Below are positions 16,227 through 23,482 of a DNA stretch of 64,000 bases, piece by piece; the first letter of the stretch is position 1; each line of letters starts with the position of its first letter. This DNA comes from Methanoregula sp. PtaB.Bin085 (GTDB lineage: Archaea; Halobacteriota; Methanomicrobia; Methanomicrobiales; Methanospirillaceae), in contig NZ_MVQB01000028.1 of assembly GCF_002067035.1 (NCBI RefSeq), forward strand, positions 29,589 to 93,588, given 5' to 3'. Both the position numbers and the translations under genes were made by a program. The notes under the pieces are model-generated. The model saw only the letters and a program-made list of their open reading frames with translations. It ran no database searches and was not told the origin of the DNA.

Positions 16227-17303
16227 ATGAAAAAGATCGTCCTGCTGGTGATAGGACTGCTCTTTTTGCCGGCAATCACCCTTGCCTACCAGGTGAATAT
16301 CGATGCCCCGGAGACTCTCACGGTAGGAAAACCTCTCGTCGTGTCCGGCGTGACAACATTTCCCCCGGGGATGTCGGTGGACGTGGTCCTGTATTACCAG
16401 CTGACGACGACAACAGAGATCAAGCGACAGGTTGTCAGCATCAAGCCGGATAAGACCTTCAAGGTCGTTTTCGATACGACGGGCCTGACAACCGGGACCT
16501 ACAAGGTCGAGGTTCCGGTCAACGGCATGGGGGATTCTGTAACAATGCGGCTTGTCCGGATTGTTGACCGTTCTGATGAGATCCGCATGGATTCCGATAC
16601 AACCCAGGAATTTAACGGAACGCTTGTCATCGCCGGCACAATCGAGGGTGACGAAAATTCCGGTGTCCAGGTAGAGATCGTCGGCCCCGATGGATCAGTA
16701 GTTTTCGGCCCGCAGTTTGTGAATACCGATTCCGAAGGTTCGTTTTCCACGAATGTACCGATCCGTGTTCCCGGGAAATACGAAGTCAGCTTTACGGATG
16801 CAAAAGGATTCATCGGGACCCGTGTACTTATTGCAGAGGGCCCGCAGACGCCGGTCCCGACCCTGTCCGAGGCCGCTGCGTCCCGCAAGGTCGTATCCGC
16901 ACATACTGTATCTTCTCAAAACACCCCGGCATTCTTTTCAGTAAAAACGATACCCGGGCCGGTGATGCTGTACACATCATCGTCGGCTGACTGGGTTATC
17001 GAATACTCTGATGACAACGGCGTCCTGCACCGTGAGAATAACCAGGATGCCCGGAATCCTGAAAAAGCCGCATTCACCGGAACGGGAAGCACGGTTTTTG
17101 TCAGCGTCTATCCCAATGACCCGGCCGTGCAGGGCGAGGTGTATCTTTATGCAGAGAATGCGGAATCCGTTTCCGTAAGCCCGACGAAACCAGCTCCCTT
17201 TGCAACCGCATCGTCCCGGGCATCCGGGGGATTACCGGCCCTGTCGCTGACGCCATTGGCCGGGCTTGCAGCTCTCGCCGCTGCCCTGTTCCTCCGCAGA
17301 TAG
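16227..17303 (+). CDS. Predicted surface protein with C-terminal membrane anchor
   Basis: 358 residues. A signal peptide spans residues 1-20 (VLLVIGLLFLPAITLAY). The ectodomain is a string of Ig-like beta-sandwich segments, one around 25-110 and one around 115-205 (FNGTLVIAGTIEG, PGKYEVSFTD). A Ser/Thr/Pro/Ala-rich stalk precedes a final hydrophobic helix and two arginines (LAGLAALAAALFLRR). That end resembles an archaeosortase-type sorting tail, and artA is encoded at 32094, but the canonical PGF signature is missing. The gene is divergent from raSEA with only 28 bp between start codons, so its promoter must lie inside raSEA or it is leaderless. Confidence 0.8.
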   Translation: MKKIVLLVIGLLFLPAITLAYQVNIDAPETLTVGKPLVVSGVTTFPPGMSVDVVLYYQLTTTTEIKRQVVSIKPDKTFKVVFDTTGLTTGTYKVEVPVNGMGDSVTMRLVRIVDRSDEIRMDSDTTQEFNGTLVIAGTIEGDENSGVQVEIVGPDGSVVFGPQFVNTDSEGSFSTNVPIRVPGKYEVSFTDAKGFIGTRVLIAEGPQTPVPTLSEAAASRKVVSAHTVSSQNTPAFFSVKTIPGPVMLYTSSSADWVIEYSDDNGVLHRENNQDARNPEKAAFTGTGSTVFVSVYPNDPAVQGEVYLYAENAESVSVSPTKPAPFATASSRASGGLPALSLTPLAGLAALAAALFLRR

Positions 17304-17353
17304 TTTGCCGACGACAGAAAACCTGTTTTACGGATACACCTGCCAAAGAAGCC

Positions 17354-17364
17354 TTTTTTATATC
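17354..17364 (+). promoter_or_regulatory. TATA box of tRNA-Ser
   Basis: TTTTTTATATC is centred about 28 bp before the tRNA 5' end, the usual archaeal TATA-to-start distance. Confidence 0.6.
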
Positions 17365-17387
17365 GCAGATCCAACATATGCAGCACT

Positions 17388-17472
17388 GCCGGGGTAGTCT
17401 AGTCCGGGAAGGCGGTAGCCTTGAAAGCTACTGGTGCCCTGCACCTCAAGAGTTCAAATCTCTTCCCCGGCG
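17388..17472 (+). tRNA. tRNA-Ser (anticodon UGA)
   Basis: 85-nt type II tRNA. The acceptor stem GCCGGGG (17388-17394) pairs with CCCCGGC (17465-17471), with discriminator G at 17472. The anticodon stem GTAGC/GCTAC surrounds loop CTTGAAA, giving UGA. A long variable arm and a T-arm with GTTCAAATC follow. The CCA end is not encoded. Its 3' end is the insertion site of the downstream integrative element, whose left att repeat starts inside the T stem. Confidence 0.95.
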
Positions 17473-17473
17473 T
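17459..17473 (+). repeat. attL-like repeat (tRNA-Ser 3' end)
   Basis: Last 14 bases of the tRNA gene plus one. It matches 22260-22274 with a single mismatch, and the contiguous identical part is 12 bp (17462-17473). Confidence 0.75.
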
Positions 17474-17483
17474 AAACACAGAC

Positions 17484-17493
17484 GGTACCTAAT
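17484..17493 (+). repeat. Terminal inverted repeat, left copy
   Basis: GGTACCTAAT, 10 bp inside attL. Its reverse complement occurs at 22238-22247, 12 bp inside attR. Likely an accessory binding site for the integrase or an excision factor. Confidence 0.55.
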
Positions 17494-17499
17494 TCTGAC

Positions 17500-17530
17500 A
17501 TTTATTTAAATAGGGGTTAATCTCACCCCT
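17500..17530 (+). promoter_or_regulatory. Integrase promoter and operator-like palindrome
   Basis: The AT-rich TATA candidate TTTATTTAAAT lies at about 17500-17510. AGGGGT (17512-17517) and ACCCCT (17525-17530) form an inverted repeat with a 7-nt spacer, 7 bp before the integrase ATG. Its position between TATA box and start codon suits an operator, or a hairpin hiding the start codon. Confidence 0.5.
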
Positions 17531-17537
17531 TTAACAG

Positions 17538-18638
17538 ATGCCAACGAACGCCTCTATCACAACACCTTTGAACCGTTTTCATAAACCCGACGAAACTCAT
17601 GCCGAATACATCGAAACGATTCTGCACCGGGCTCGCAACGGGATCCCGACAAAAAAAACCCATGTGATGCTTCCAGGCATCACCGATGACGACCTGACAC
17701 TCCTCCGAGAATACTTTGCCGAAGTTCAGGCAACGCACAATATCACCGTCAAAAGACTGTACAAATACAGCTACATTCTGGTCCACTGGCGGGAATTCAT
17801 CGGAGAATTCAGGCAGAATGCCATCGGAGACCTGCACGCAGGGATAAACAAGATCCAGATGGCCCGGGATGCGAATGGGAACCCCCGGTATGCGAAGAAT
17901 ACACTTGCCGACTATATCGGGTTCCTGAAACGATTTTACCTCTGGCTGAATGAGAACGAGTATACGTCAATCGAGGAGCGGAAAATCAACAAGATCCGTG
18001 TTCCTACTGCACCGCTGATGACAAAAACTGCGGAGATGCTCGTGTCCAAGCAGGATGTTTTCAACATGATTGCCGCATGCCGCAATTCCCGCGACCGAGC
18101 ATTCATCAGTGTCCTGTACGAAGGGGGGTTCCGGATTGGTGAACTCGGGTCCCTGAGATGGAACCAGGTAAAATTTTCCGACTGGAACGTCGCAATCAAC
18201 GTTGACTGCAAGACGGGGAAGCCCCGTTACATCCCCCTGGTGATGTCGCGCCAATATCTTGCGCAATGGAGAAATGACTACCCCCTACCGATGGCGGATG
18301 ATGGTTATGTCTTCCTGACCGCGGGACGACACCAGCAACTCCAGTACCGGGGCGTCACAAAACAATTCGAGAAAATTGCCCGCCGCGCTGGAATACAAAA
18401 ACACATCACGCCCCATCTCCTGCGACACAGCCGGATCACCCATTTGATCAACGATGGAGTCAAGGAGTCAATGATAAAAATGATGATGTGGGGATCCGTG
18501 GATTCCGAGATGTTCAAAGCCTACGCCCACCTAACCGCTGGCGACATTGATGCGGAAATGGCCAAACACGCCGGGATTGTCATACCTGACCGGAAAGATG
18601 AACTGTATGGCCAGAGCCAGGACCATCCAAGAGCTTGA
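17538..18638 (+). CDS. int: Tyrosine recombinase (integrase)
   Basis: 366 residues. The N-terminal SAM-like/core-binding domain spans about 55-150. The catalytic domain carries R199 (GGFRIGELGSL), a lysine near 225-228 in the beta-hairpin, H293-x-x-R296 (HLLRHSRITHL) and nucleophile Y329 (FKAYAHL). The usual histidine after the glycine of the third box appears to be serine (WGSVDSE), a tolerated position in some members. Not split by integration. Located 65 bp from tRNA-Ser, it should catalyse integration and excision of the element. Its end overlaps the next gene by 32 bp. Confidence 0.93.
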   Translation: MPTNASITTPLNRFHKPDETHAEYIETILHRARNGIPTKKTHVMLPGITDDDLTLLREYFAEVQATHNITVKRLYKYSYILVHWREFIGEFRQNAIGDLHAGINKIQMARDANGNPRYAKNTLADYIGFLKRFYLWLNENEYTSIEERKINKIRVPTAPLMTKTAEMLVSKQDVFNMIAACRNSRDRAFISVLYEGGFRIGELGSLRWNQVKFSDWNVAINVDCKTGKPRYIPLVMSRQYLAQWRNDYPLPMADDGYVFLTAGRHQQLQYRGVTKQFEKIARRAGIQKHITPHLLRHSRITHLINDGVKESMIKMMMWGSVDSEMFKAYAHLTAGDIDAEMAKHAGIVIPDRKDELYGQSQDHPRA

Positions 18639-18963
18639 AAGACAAAAACCAGACCTGGAAAGAATGTACCTGGAAACAATTGAGTCGTTGCCAACTGCCG
18701 ATCCGAAAACATTGGCCATATCCCGGAGGATCAGCAAATTGCAGTATTCTCACCGGTGTCTGGAAGGTGCTGCAGTAGAAGCGTACAAACAGCAGGGTGT
18801 TGAGATCGCCCCAGGTATGAAAATACAGTACGTGGTGAAAGATGCTCGAAGATATCAGGTCGAACCTTCATGGTGCGAAAGTACGATAGATGTCTCATTC
18901 TATCGTGGTCTTGTTGACAAAGCGTGGGCGGAGATTGCCTTTGCATTTGGCCACGGAAAATGA
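18607..18963 (+). CDS. Small protein resembling the thumb domain of family-B DNA polymerase
   Basis: 118 residues. From about residue 20 on it reads like the C-terminal thumb of archaeal PolB: ERMYLETIESL, then LAISRRISK, the AVEAYKQQGVEIAPGMKIQYVV segment (PolB has a similar rG..v.pG..I.YvV), then IDVSFYRGLVDKAWAEIAFAFG (PolB: D..YY...l.pa...i..fG). No palm, fingers or exonuclease motif is present, so it cannot be a polymerase. ATG at 18607 is chosen for the GGAAAG 9 nt upstream. It overlaps the integrase by 32 bp and is probably translated with it. It could bind primer-template DNA or PCNA; alternatively it is a decayed remnant, though the frame is clean. Confidence 0.7.
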   Translation: MARARTIQELERQKPDLERMYLETIESLPTADPKTLAISRRISKLQYSHRCLEGAAVEAYKQQGVEIAPGMKIQYVVKDARRYQVEPSWCESTIDVSFYRGLVDKAWAEIAFAFGHGK

Positions 18964-19001
18964 ATAACACTAATAAAAAGATGATAGATCTTCTAGTGGC
19001 A

Positions 19002-19643
19002 TCAGTATCGTGGTGATTCGGTCAAATAGTATCTATATTCTATTGGTGTGGTTCTCGGTATATAGATCGGTTCAAAATCCTTAAGATTTATTTCTTCGTG
19101 GTACTTCAAGCGATCTCCCGTATCGGCAACTAAGTCCCCCGTTTTGCTATCATAATGCCAGATAAATTGAGCGAGATCCTGCATCGCGTCATTCTGAGTT
19201 CCAGTTTTTGACGGATCCCAACGGAGTATCATCTGAAATGTATCAGTCGATGTTGGGATGATAACCCCACTTAGATATGTTATGTGGTAGTCGCCTTCGT
19301 CGTATTTTGGTCTGATAGTTAAGGAGAAACTATGCTTTGAATCGTTATTAATTTGATATATACTCCATGAATCCCTGGCCTCAAGACTCCAATTTCCTTT
19401 AATCTGGTCAGATCTTTTGAAATCAGGAAATGAAATATTTTCTCTGATAGCTGAGGAACTCGTTGGAGCGATTGTCGTTTGTGTTATTGTTGTCGTTTGA
19501 ATGATTGTGGGTGAAGAAGTAGGGACTGTGGTCAGGTCTGTAGTAGGGATGGGATCTGGTGTTTTAGTTTTTTCATTATCACCAACACATCCTGTTAAAA
19601 AAACGATAAGGAAAACCACTACAACAACAAGAATCTTCTTCAT
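19002..19643 (-). CDS. Predicted lipoprotein, element cargo
   Basis: 213 residues. A hydrophobic signal (residues 4-17) ends in the lipobox LTGC. A Thr/Ser/Pro-rich stalk (about 25-65) follows, then a globular beta-rich domain with aromatic residues (WSIYQINN, MILRWDPSKTG, FIWHYDSKTG). The family is not recognised. Codon and base composition are AT-rich like the other cargo genes, pointing to foreign origin. It is about 90 bp downstream of the winged-helix gene and may share its transcript. Confidence 0.75.
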   Translation of the reverse strand: MKKILVVVVVFLIVFLTGCVGDNEKTKTPDPIPTTDLTTVPTSSPTIIQTTTITQTTIAPTSSSAIRENISFPDFKRSDQIKGNWSLEARDSWSIYQINNDSKHSFSLTIRPKYDEGDYHITYLSGVIIPTSTDTFQMILRWDPSKTGTQNDAMQDLAQFIWHYDSKTGDLVADTGDRLKYHEEINLKDFEPIYIPRTTPIEYRYYLTESPRY

Positions 19644-19734
19644 GTTTCTCTTCCACGTATGATTGACAAGCTTTAAGGATAAAAAACCTGTGATTCTTTA
19701 AGGAAAAAATCCATAATGTCAATAATCGGAAATG

Positions 19735-20109
19735 TCATTTAAAGGAATCACGGATTTTTCTGACCAATTTTATCTGATCGCAAGCTTCATTCCGATTATC
19801 CTTTTCGATGCTCTCAATAATTTCTGTCAACGGCATTGCATGTTCATATTTTTTAAACCAATATGGCTTTTCTTCCATCGGAATTTGGATACTCCGTAGC
19901 CACCCTTGTTCAATCATATAGTTGACTGCTCTGCTAGCATCCGATTGTCGAAGATCGATTCCACGACTAAAATCGTTCACTGTTGCATCGGTTTTTTTTG
20001 AAAGAAAAATGATAATTTTTCCAACGTTCTTTGGAACACACGCATCTATCAGGAGGCCAAGAAATTTTTCCTCTTTTTCAGCGAAGTGCCGAACGCTCTT
20101 TTTTATCAT
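19735..20109 (-). CDS. Winged-helix transcriptional regulator, element-borne
   Basis: 124 residues of the same family and length as the chromosomal protein at 28241-28615. Both have an N-terminal FAEKEEKF/FTEKEEEF-type segment, a conserved GIDLRQSDAS/GTDLRQPEVS recognition-helix region, and a C-terminal IIESIEKDNRNEA/IMDSIEKEKKKEA helix. These archaeal regulators bind DNA through a winged HTH and often sense the cell state via the C-terminal helix. Starting 11 bp after the TPR gene ends, it is likely in one operon with it. It may regulate the element or intrude on the host paralog's regulon. Confidence 0.8.
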   Translation of the reverse strand: MIKKSVRHFAEKEEKFLGLLIDACVPKNVGKIIIFLSKKTDATVNDFSRGIDLRQSDASRAVNYMIEQGWLRSIQIPMEEKPYWFKKYEHAMPLTEIIESIEKDNRNEACDQIKLVRKIRDSFK

Positions 20110-20120
20110 AGTGTTGCATT

Positions 20121-21989
20121 TTATTGTTTAATCGATGCGTTTTTTCTTGAAATTCGTTTAATTTTTTTGGCGTTCTCATTATCAGGTTCAAAATTCAGAA
20201 TTTGGTCACATACAATCTGGATTTCATCATATTTTTTGTATTGATTTAAGATCCAACAGTAATTCAAGAGACACTCAATTTTCGTAGGATGAATTGAGAT
20301 GACCTTATCAAGTATCGTTTTTGCTTCAGAAATATCTCCGATTTTTCCGAGAGCAACTGCTTTATTATTTAAGGCATTCTCGTCGTTCGAAAATAATTTC
20401 AATCCATTGTTGATAGACTGAATCGCTTCTCGATGATATCCTAAAATTTCATATGTTAAACCATTATCAAATGAGGTTTGAGCATCTGAAATATTTTTCA
20501 AATCTCCATCTGAATGAGATTTCTCTTGATCTAATGATGATCGCAATAGGATTGAGTAATCCCATTCAACGGTTTTTGATTGGTAAGAATCATCCAATTC
20601 TTCACCATAGCAGTTCTCCACCGATCCAGTCCCAATGCTCTCCAGACAGTTCAACATTATTCTTCTTTTTTCGTCTAACGATAACGCGGATGCTGGATCT
20701 TTTTTAGAAACGGGTTTGTCTAATACTTGTTCAACCAGTTCAATAGATCTATTCAGGCGATCCCGACTGTCTGATGCTGATATCAAAGATTTTTTTGCTT
20801 CTTTATTATTAGGATCAGTCTTTACTGCATTTTCAAAAGATTTCATCCCTTCTTCGAAGTTTAATTGTAATACTAATGATTTCCCCCGCAGATGCCAAGC
20901 ATCGGAATTTTCTGGGTTCGCGGATAAGGATTTTTCGAAAGCAAGTTCCGCATTTTTAAAATCGCCCGATGAATAATAGTCTTTCCCCTTTTGGTACCAC
21001 GAAAAAGCATCCCGGTTTTTATTCAGATTTTCAAGGGCAATCTCTCGGTTGTTTCGTGCCAAGGTATAATTCGGGTCAATTGATAACGCCCTATCATAGC
21101 AAAGGAGTGCTTCCTGAGTTATTCCGATTTTTTCAAGTGCAGCCCCTTTATTATTCCAAATAGAAGGATTATTTTGATCGATTGAGAGAGCTCGGTCATA
21201 AGCATTCAATGCCTGTTGATTCTTGCCAAGTTCATAGAATGTGGACCCTTTATGACACCATACTCCTGAATTATCAGAATCAATTGTTAAAGCATGATCG
21301 AAGGCTTCTATAGCTTCATCGAACTTACCGAGCATATGAAAAGCAATCCCTTGCCCATCCCATGATTGAATATCATTTGGATCGATAGACAATGCTTTTT
21401 CATAGATCGCTAAAGCATCATCATATCGAGACAATTCACACAATACATGGCCGATTCCATGATATGCTGCGGCATTGCAGGGATCAAGAGATAGTGCTTT
21501 GTTATATGAGTCAAGAGCGTCCTGAAGAATTCCGAGACTTTCCATCGTTTCGGCTTTTTTATTCCAAAGTGAAGCATTATCTGGAGCGAGTGTTATTGCT
21601 TGATTGTATGCATTGATTGCTTCGGGAAATTTTCCAAGGAGGTTAAATGCGACCGCTCTTCCATTCCATGCTGTTACGTCTTCGGGATCCAATGATATTG
21701 CCTTATCAAAAGCATCAACCCCATCTCCATATTTACCAAAAATTAGGAAAACCATTCCTTTTCCAATCCAGGGGGCCGCAAACTCAGAATCGTTTGATAA
21801 TGCCTGTTCATAGGAATCAAACGCTTCTTGAAACTTATTGAGATTCTGAAGAGCAAGTCCCTTCCCATACCATGCCTGAGCCGAATTTGGTTCAAGTAAT
21901 AATACTTGATTAAAAGCATCAACCGCCTCTTGATACCGCCCGAGACTGTAGAGGGTTTCTCCTTCCTGTTGATAATCATCAGCATCCAT
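20121..21989 (-). CDS. TPR-repeat protein, element cargo
   Basis: 622 residues made mostly of 34-residue tetratricopeptide repeats: roughly eleven from residue 1 to 400, a charged non-repeat linker around 400-500 with cysteines (MLNCLESIG, VENCYGEE), and three or four further repeats. Consensus positions such as AW..KG..L..LGK..EA...Y..AL..DP are plain. No signal peptide or membrane helix is present, so it is a cytosolic interaction scaffold. AT-rich relative to the chromosome. Its start is followed upstream by an AT-rich promoter region at about 21990-22060. Partner unknown. Confidence 0.85.
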   Translation of the reverse strand: MDADDYQQEGETLYSLGRYQEAVDAFNQVLLLEPNSAQAWYGKGLALQNLNKFQEAFDSYEQALSNDSEFAAPWIGKGMVFLIFGKYGDGVDAFDKAISLDPEDVTAWNGRAVAFNLLGKFPEAINAYNQAITLAPDNASLWNKKAETMESLGILQDALDSYNKALSLDPCNAAAYHGIGHVLCELSRYDDALAIYEKALSIDPNDIQSWDGQGIAFHMLGKFDEAIEAFDHALTIDSDNSGVWCHKGSTFYELGKNQQALNAYDRALSIDQNNPSIWNNKGAALEKIGITQEALLCYDRALSIDPNYTLARNNREIALENLNKNRDAFSWYQKGKDYYSSGDFKNAELAFEKSLSANPENSDAWHLRGKSLVLQLNFEEGMKSFENAVKTDPNNKEAKKSLISASDSRDRLNRSIELVEQVLDKPVSKKDPASALSLDEKRRIMLNCLESIGTGSVENCYGEELDDSYQSKTVEWDYSILLRSSLDQEKSHSDGDLKNISDAQTSFDNGLTYEILGYHREAIQSINNGLKLFSNDENALNNKAVALGKIGDISEAKTILDKVISIHPTKIECLLNYCWILNQYKKYDEIQIVCDQILNFEPDNENAKKIKRISRKNASIKQ

Positions 21990-22237
21990 GAAAAAAATGC
22001 AACCCTTAATGTAATTTATCTAAATTCTCAAGTTATGCAAAATAAGTCTATTGAATAAAATATTTTTTCATTTGAGATCGCAGATGTCAATGGGGAATGA
22101 ATCAAGCGATTCTCGCTCGGAGTTATTGTAGAATACAAAAAATACACAATGCGGCCGAGCTCCACATATGATTCAAAAAAAATTAGAAATCCGCGCGCTT
22201 ACCAAAAAACGCTCAATTTAGCCTTAAAATCGGGGGG

Positions 22238-22247
22238 ATTAGGTACC
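22238..22247 (-). repeat. Terminal inverted repeat, right copy
   Basis: ATTAGGTACC, exact reverse complement of 17484-17493, at nearly the same distance from the att core. Confidence 0.55.
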
Positions 22248-22259
22248 ACCTATTCGGTC

Positions 22260-22274
22260 TCCCTTCCCCGGCGT
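22260..22274 (+). repeat. attR-like repeat
   Basis: TCCCTTCCCCGGCGT, a partial copy of the tRNA-Ser 3' end (14/15 match to 17459-17473), with no other tRNA sequence around it. Confidence 0.75.
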
Positions 22275-22303
22275 TGTTCCTTTTCCAAAAAAACTGCCAC
22301 GCT

Positions 22304-22717
22304 TTATACATTCCAAATCCGTGCAAACAGGATTCCTGCCGAGAGAAAACCGGTGACAGCCCAGATCATGTTGCCGATATAGAACGAAACCGGCCAGTCC
22401 ATGGAGGTATACATGGCGAAGTTCGAGGGTATGGCAATGATGACAAGCAGGATGACCCCGAATGACACGCCTTTCTGCATGACAGATCCGGAGAGAACCG
22501 GGGAAAGGATATCAAAGAGATATGCCGCAGCAACCGCAACAACAAAGGGGTATACAAAAAAGAGCAGCATGACCGGGTCTTCCATGGAGCGCATGCCGGG
22601 GAATCGGGCGATATCGAAGGGAATGATCTGGTTCATGATCACGTTCAGGCCAAAAAGGAGGACGAAGAGGAGCGTTCCGCCGGCAAGACCGGCAATCGCG
22701 ATGTTCTTTTGATTCAT
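22304..22717 (-). CDS. Four-helix membrane protein of unknown function
   Basis: 137 residues from ATG 22717 (MNQKNIAIAG); a longer frame upstream adds a cysteine/proline-rich non-conserved extension and is rejected. Hydrophobic stretches near residues 7-30, 48-70, 82-100 and 110-132 indicate four membrane helices with short loops. Base composition matches the chromosome, so it lies just outside the integrative element. The family is not recognised with certainty; it resembles small conserved integral membrane proteins common in methanogens. Confidence 0.75.
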   Translation of the reverse strand: MNQKNIAIAGLAGGTLLFVLLFGLNVIMNQIIPFDIARFPGMRSMEDPVMLLFFVYPFVVAVAAAYLFDILSPVLSGSVMQKGVSFGVILLVIIAIPSNFAMYTSMDWPVSFYIGNMIWAVTGFLSAGILFARIWNV

Positions 22718-22918
22718 ACAGAATACCTGCAGGCCGGAGGTATAAAGACATGGAATGGGCACGGTGAAAGTAACGGGGTTGCAGATGCGGTGAATCGGGG
22801 TTGATACAGGCATCCGGCAGATCCCGACAGTCCTGCAATCCGGCCAATTCCGTTCATCATCATTGTTTTTATCTGTTCCAAGCGCCAACATTGCCTGTCA
22901 GGAACGTGAGGGCAGATT

Positions 22919-23143
22919 ATGTGCGTTGCAGTCCCGGCTGAAGTCATCGAGATTAAAGAGGGAAACATCGGGGTTGTCGATTACGGGGAACTCCGCCAGG
23001 AAGTACGGCTGGATCTTGTGGACGTGAAAGTCGGCGAATTTGTCCTTGTCCACGTCGGTTTTGCCATCCAGCGCCTCTCACGAGAGGAGGGGCTGGAGAC
23101 CCGGGAACTGTTCAGGGAAGTCTTTACCGCGATGGAAAACTGA
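22919..23143 (+). CDS. hypC: [NiFe]-hydrogenase maturation chaperone HypC
   Basis: 74 residues beginning MCVAVPAEV; the invariant Cys2 shuttles the Fe(CN)2CO unit with HypD to the large subunit. The GNIGVVDYGELRQEVRLDLV and VHVGFAIQ segments are classic HypC/HupF. It ends exactly one base before hypA starts, so hypC-hypA-hypE is an operon. The gene's presence implies [NiFe]-hydrogenases (such as those reducing F420 or ferredoxin) elsewhere in the genome. Confidence 0.94.
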   Translation: MCVAVPAEVIEIKEGNIGVVDYGELRQEVRLDLVDVKVGEFVLVHVGFAIQRLSREEGLETRELFREVFTAMEN

Positions 23144-23482
23144 ATGCACGAGTACACCATCGCGTATGACCTGTATGCAACAGCACGGACTGCTGCCCTC
23201 GAGCACCATGCAAAGAACGTAAAGAAGATCAATGTAGAAGTCGGAAAGATGGCAATGGTCAACCCGGAACAGGTTGTGTTCCTGTTCAATACCATCAAGG
23301 AGGAGGACCCCCTTTTTAAGGATGCTGTTCTCGAATGCAATGAAACGGATCCCCAGACGAAATGCCCCTGCGGCTATTCAGGATCTGAAATCTATGTTTG
23401 CCCGAAATGCGGCGCATTACCAGAACTGGTGAAGGGCCGGGAGATCGTTGTCACCAACGTTGAGATTGAGGTGGATGATTAG
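23144..23482 (+). CDS. hypA: Hydrogenase nickel-insertion protein HypA
   Basis: 112 residues. It starts MHEYTIAYD, where His2 is the nickel ligand, and ends with a zinc ribbon with two cysteine pairs, CPCGYSG and CPKCG. HypA hands nickel to the hydrogenase precursor with HypB. It abuts hypC on the left and hypE on the right with no gap, indicating coupled translation. Length is normal for the archaeal form, with a longer spacer between cysteine pairs than usual but all four present. Confidence 0.93.
   Translation: MHEYTIAYDLYATARTAALEHHAKNVKKINVEVGKMAMVNPEQVVFLFNTIKEEDPLFKDAVLECNETDPQTKCPCGYSGSEIYVCPKCGALPELVKGREIVVTNVEIEVDD

Larger units (their letters stand above)
17459..22274. mobile_element. 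Integrative element inserted at tRNA-Ser(UGA), about 4.8 kb
   Basis: Bounded by imperfect direct repeats of the tRNA 3' end: TCTCTTCCCCGGCGT at 17459-17473 and TCCCTTCCCCGGCGT at 22260-22274 (14 of 15 identical). Just inside each end is an inverted 10-bp repeat (GGTACCTAAT). Contents: a tyrosine integrase next to the tRNA, a small polymerase-thumb-like gene overlapping it, then a minus-strand group of TPR protein, winged-helix regulator and lipoprotein that is distinctly AT-rich compared with the flanks. No replication initiator, capsid or conjugation gene is visible, so the element may be a degenerate or satellite-type one. Confidence 0.8.
21990..22303. other. Right end of the integrative element, no gene seen
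   Basis: AT-rich up to about 22190 (promoter of the TPR gene on the minus strand), then the inverted repeat at 22238-22247, attR at 22260-22274, and 29 bp of host DNA before the next gene's stop. Confidence 0.6.

Noticed and set aside
16227..17303. PGF-CTERM archaeosortase substrate
   Set aside because: C-terminal helix and arginines fit, but the PGF tripeptide is missing; described only as sortase-like.
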